This document shows positions 60,117 through 64,000 of a stretch of DNA of 64,000 nucleotides, one piece after another. This DNA comes from Poecilobothrus nobilitatus (Eukaryota; Arthropoda; Insecta; Diptera; Dolichopodidae): assembly GCA_947095535.1 (NCBI GenBank), contig OX352773.1:215532093-215596092 (forward strand), written 5' to 3'. The translations under genes were made by a program, and so were the position numbers. Every line of letters starts with the position of its first letter. Positions within the stretch are counted from its first letter, which is position 1. The notes beneath the pieces are model-generated. The model was not told the DNA's origin. It worked only from the letters and a program-made list of their open reading frames with translations, and ran no database searches.

Positions 60117-60240
60117 ACCGTTATGGCTCAGTGGTAATTAAGCGCATGCTTTATCAACTGAAGGATTACCAATTCGAATCCTGCACAAGTCGTAATAGAT
60201 TTTTCTATGTAAATTACTGAATAAGTAATCTTAAATCAGA
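60117..60240 (+). repeat. tRNA-like element, divergent relative of SINE-A
   Basis: ACCGTTATGGCTCAGTGGTA carries an A-box-like TGGCTCAGTGG. The B-box-like ATTCGAATCCTGC follows about 45 bp later, then ACAAGTCGTAATAGATTTTTC. The last phrase resembles the post-tRNA part of SINE-A (ACACGTCGTAAGAGTTATTC). T-stem pairing is poor and no intact acceptor stem forms, so it is not a functional tRNA gene. The head differs from SINE-A, suggesting a second tRNA source. Confidence 0.5.
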
Positions 60241-60244
60241 AATA

Positions 60245-63200
60245 TCCCTTGCGAACCATATATCAAATAAATATATAATATATAACTATATAAATAATAT
60301 TACAACGTAAATTAATTAAAATTATTTAATGTATGAAGTAAACATTTTTGAGCTCTATGAAAACATCTGAACCAGCAACCAACCAATCATAGATGTTTTA
60401 CATTATTTATGTCATTATTTAGAGATAGAGTATATCTTTTTTTAATCTTTTTTATTTTCTTATCAGAAATTTAAGTTTTAGTTCTTATCAGAAATTTAAG
60501 TTTTTTATTCAATAAATGCTTTTATATTCTAATATTTGATCAAAAATCATTCTATATTTCAATTTATTCCAAAACTAATTTCTTTACTCATTTTAAAACC
60601 TCTTTTTTTCCTTTCAAACGAAATTACATCTTTGACAAACTTTTTGAATCAATCAAAGAAAAGTTTTTACACAAATTTTCCAATTTATTTTTAATTTTTC
60701 AATAAAGTTACATTCTATTAATCACACTTTATTTTCAAATTTCAATTTTCTTTATTAAAAAAACAGAAGTAATAAACAAAAAAAAAACACTAAAAATAAT
60801 TACACTTCTAATTCGAATTTAGAAATTTAATCTTTTGTGATTTTTTCTTGCGCTTAAAAATGCATTCAAAACAGTGTAAACTATTTTTTCTTCTGGCTTT
60901 TCAATTACAAATCAATGAAAATTGATAAAACTTTACTAAACAATTACCGAATTGTTGCATTTTCTTTTTCCTTCAACTTTTTGTCATTTTAATTCATTAT
61001 TTTTCTTACTTATCGAAACAAATAAAATCCTTATACAAAAAATAAATTCCAAAATAATCAACTCAACTAAACTTCATGAAATTTTTTTTTTTCTATTTCC
61101 AAATCCCTTTTTCCTAATTTGACAATAAAAGTAAAAACAATACGAAAATTATAACAAAAAAAAAACTCAAGCAATCTTCCATTTTACCAAAAAAAAACAA
61201 AAAATTCAAAGAGGTAAAAATTCTCAGGTGCATTAAATTTCAATTGCACTAAAAAGAATTTTACAGACATGTAATTAAACTAGATGTACTTACTAATAGT
61301 GACCTCAATACTTTTTTAACGCTATATGCTACTAAGAGAATATAACTTTTCATCAATGATTGTGAGAAAGATCCTCAGTAAAATATTGCAATGCACGTAT
61401 CAAAACCTAGAATATAATCAAAAAGCAAATCTAAAATTAATTTTCATCTATCACATAATTTATTCTTTAAATTTAGACACTCTGTAGTCTTTGTCATACT
61501 TTCAAGATATGATATACTCTAAAACGAACTCTTCAGTTTAGATAGTTATTAGCACTTTTATTTTCTTAAAGTTTGCATTGATTATATTACAGAGCTGATT
61601 TTATTTCATTTGTATTTATGCCACTTTTCGGAAGTTGCGCTTCAATAAATAGTAAAAAGTAAAAATAATATTTGATCCTTTTGTTTTTATTGTTCTATTT
61701 TATCCCCACCTCCTTGGTAATCTATTAACTGTGCCGTATCATGTCAAAGTTAAAACAAATAATAAAAAAAAAAAACAACAACAAAACATAAACTTCACGG
61801 ACTGTGCTCAAAATCTACCTTTGTATAGAAATTCTGAATAATTAAAACAAAAAACAAAAAGAAGTTTATCTCTAGAAAAAAAATATTTAATAAAATTCCC
61901 GACCAAAAGAAAATTATAATGAAAAAATTTAAGTCCTTGGGAATGAAACAAAGAAAAAATTTTCAGAATTGACTTAAATTTTAAAACTGTCAAAAACTAG
62001 TACTTTAAAAGGAAAAAAAAAAAAAAGGTTTTAAAATAAAATTGTAATAATCAAACCAAAGATAAAAGAATGAGATAGAAAGAGACAACAAAATTACTTG
62101 TAAAATCATAAGTATAAATAAAACAAGAAATTTTTATGATGTAAAAAAAATTATAAAAAAACATTCCTTTTGGACTTTCATGTCAAATAAATATTAGGCT
62201 TAAAAAATTTATTATTAAAAGCAAGTTCACTTTACTACATTGTTTTAAATACATGCCCTTGGATGCTTAACTGATTTTCATTTAAATCAAAAAATTTATT
62301 ATACAATATTTGAATTTAAAGAATTTAATAATCTTACATTTAACAGGGTTGGAGCATATCTTCTATATACAATAAAAATAAATATATGATTGTATAATGC
62401 ATAAGTTTGGTAATAAAAAGTTAAAAATTTTTGACCCAAACTTTTAGGAATTAAAAATTCATATAAAATTCTCATTCGTACAATATTTTTTAGCAATCCT
62501 TCTAAATACGAGTATAAGAAAACAAATTTGAATTTTCGATAAAGCAGACAGAACATAAAACTACAAAAAAAAAAAAAACAAATTATATTATTTGCATCAA
62601 TGGAATTAATTTCTTTAGAATTATTCTATTAGATAATTTACCAGTTATTCTAATCCTTCATTTTTAGTTCCAACCTAACTTTTATGGAAACAAATTTTTT
62701 TCTTACAATTTTACCAAATAATAATTACATAATAGTAAATACATTGTTAGTCTGATAAGCCAGATGGAAAGATATTCTCGATTACTTGTGTATGGCCATA
62801 ATAAATTCTCCAATTTTATTCAATTCGAAATGATAATCTGTTTTTTTAACGTAAATATTTTACCTATAGTTAAAATTGGACACTTAAATATGTAAATAAT
62901 TTGGTTAGACTCAACAAACAGACCCTGTATAGATGAAAATCTTGTTCTAACGTTCTAACGACATAACTAAATCTTAAAATTACGGAAAAAAACCCTATAA
63001 TGATTTCAAATAATCAGTAAAAACATATTGTTGATCTTTTTTTATTCACTTTCAAAACATGACTCACTTGTAAAAATAAATTTTACTGATTACATGTACC
63101 AGCACTAATTTATCATATTGTATAACCATATTAATTCAAAATACTTCTTAAGCGAGGAGTAAACACTTTTACAAAATGTGAACTCTATCGACTAAAGTAT

Positions 63201-63325
63201 TTAAACATGAAAGCGAGTAAAAAAATATAAGACTTTTGTCAAAGTCTTATGCCGAAATCGGGTTTGCTGATCAAAAGAAAAATAATTACTTATCTTCCAA
63301 AAGTTTCTATGGAACATTTTTGTAA
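60245..63325. other. AT-rich intron sequence, small tandem at 60463-60510
   Basis: TATCAGAAATTTAAGTTTT occurs twice, 24 bp apart. Frames at 61808-61993 and 62299-62556 are AT-driven and show no family. Nothing else seen. Confidence 0.5.
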
Positions 63326-63327
63326 AA

Positions 63328-63397
63328 TTCTGTTACAATCGAATGTCATTTTTTACTACATTTTCTGTTACAATCGAATGTAACTTTTTACTACAAC
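63328..63397 (+). repeat. Tandem duplication, two units of 35 bp
   Basis: TTCTGTTACAATCGAATGT, then a TTTTTTACTACA end, occurs twice in succession with a few mismatches. Confidence 0.8.
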
Positions 63398-63399
63398 AA

Positions 63400-64000
63400 C
63401 TGAAAAAGAAACAAATTAGATTAAAAAGATTAAATAAATTTATTTTAATTTTTTCAATTACCAACACTTTCATATCTCAAATCTATTTCAAGAATAATTT
63501 TTCTATTCATAGTCCCATTCCTGTCAAAAAAAAAAAATTAAAAACTCTTTAATCATACCCATACACAGTTCAAAATTTAATTGTAAGGGTAAGATAAATC
63601 CCAACAAAAAAAAAAAAAAAAAACATATCACTATGGAGAATACTTTCAAATTTTTTGAACTGAATAATTGCTTTGTAAAACAGAAAAATAATCAAAATTT
63701 AAGTAAATTTAGTGAATGGAGAAGAATGCGTTTATTACCTGTTATGCATGAACTAAACTGCACTAAAATAATACACTAGAAAATAAAACTTTGTTAATTA
63801 TACTTTGTTAAAATATGAAAAACAAAAAAGTAATACATGAGAAACTAAACTTATATTTGTGAATCCAATGGATTCATATTTTCACTGAGAAAACAAACAG
63901 TATAACGGTGAAAATTATTGCTAGGATACTATTATTCATATTCCACTTCTCTTGGTTTATAAAATTTTCTATCTATTTTCATGAATCTTTTATGCTAGCA
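63400..64000. other. AT-rich intron sequence, nothing recognised
   Basis: A run at 63606-63623. No feature supported. Confidence 0.5.

Larger units (their letters stand above)
18509..64000 (+). other. Inferred intron downstream of the dpr exon (partial, 3' end outside window)
   Basis: It begins with the GTAATT donor. The next Dpr exon should encode the rest of Ig1, including the YECQV-type motif around the second Cys. No frame in the window shows it, so the intron appears to exceed 45 kb. It contains most of the transposon remnants. A nested gene cannot be excluded but none is recognisable. Confidence 0.6.

Noticed and set aside
60117..60195. Functional tRNA gene
   Set aside because: Boxes are present, but acceptor and T-stem pairing fail and the downstream sequence resembles a SINE tail.

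Overview
This window is non-coding DNA from an insect nucleus, most likely a higher (schizophoran) fly. By eye about four in five bases are A or T. There are no long open reading frames, no operon-like gene packing and no prokaryotic signals. The only conserved coding sequence I can support is one 71-nt exon at 18438-18508 on the + strand. It encodes the Trp-containing part of the first Ig domain of a Dpr (defective proboscis extension response) cell-surface protein. The best paralogue match from memory is dpr11. The exon has a clean AG acceptor and GT donor, and no other dpr exon is visible. I therefore infer that about 18.4 kb upstream and 45.5 kb downstream are introns of that gene, which fits the very long introns known for dpr genes in flies.

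Everything else recognisable is transposon debris. (1) Helitron-like elements resembling fly DINE-1/INE-1 have a head of the TATACCCGT...GGGTATA type, a GTCCGTCC block and a 3' terminal hairpin. Two long copies at 12291-13832 (+) and 45075-46662 (-) are very similar, inverted, and flank the exon. Relatives lie at 9272-10176 (four 142-bp internal repeats) and 35494-36345 (about 258-bp repeats), with fragments at 0.5, 6.4-7.7, 32.2, 46.8, 52.2 and 53.9 kb. (2) A tRNA-derived SINE ('SINE-A') has seven copies, two with clear target-site duplications, plus a divergent tRNA-like relative at 60117. (3) A second, composite tRNA-like repeat ('repeat B') lies at 3.0-4.2 kb in tandem and at 7.2-7.4 kb. 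(4) LINE remnants comprise a Jockey-clade RT tail (2.1-3.0 kb), a CR1-clade RT tail on the - strand (24.7-25.6 kb), a CR1 3' UTR (32.6-32.8 kb) and probable LINE tails at 34.3, 49.7 and 50.6-51.1 kb. (5) DNA transposons comprise an internally deleted mariner (55263-56140), a pogo/Tigger-type non-autonomous element (53043-53772) and a short MITE (37701-37911). (6) A foldback-like family has inverted arms around tandem units of about 120 bp, at 17.65-18.18 kb (just upstream of the exon), 22.59-23.67 kb and, as units only, 39.65-39.90 kb.

The remaining intervals are A/T homopolymer-rich intron sequence in which I see nothing specific. No RNA gene with an intact cloverleaf, CRISPR array or prokaryotic element is present. 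The most interesting candidates for follow-up are the ~120-bp-unit foldback family, the inverted repeat pairs that bracket the tiny dpr exon, and the composite tRNA-like repeat B.
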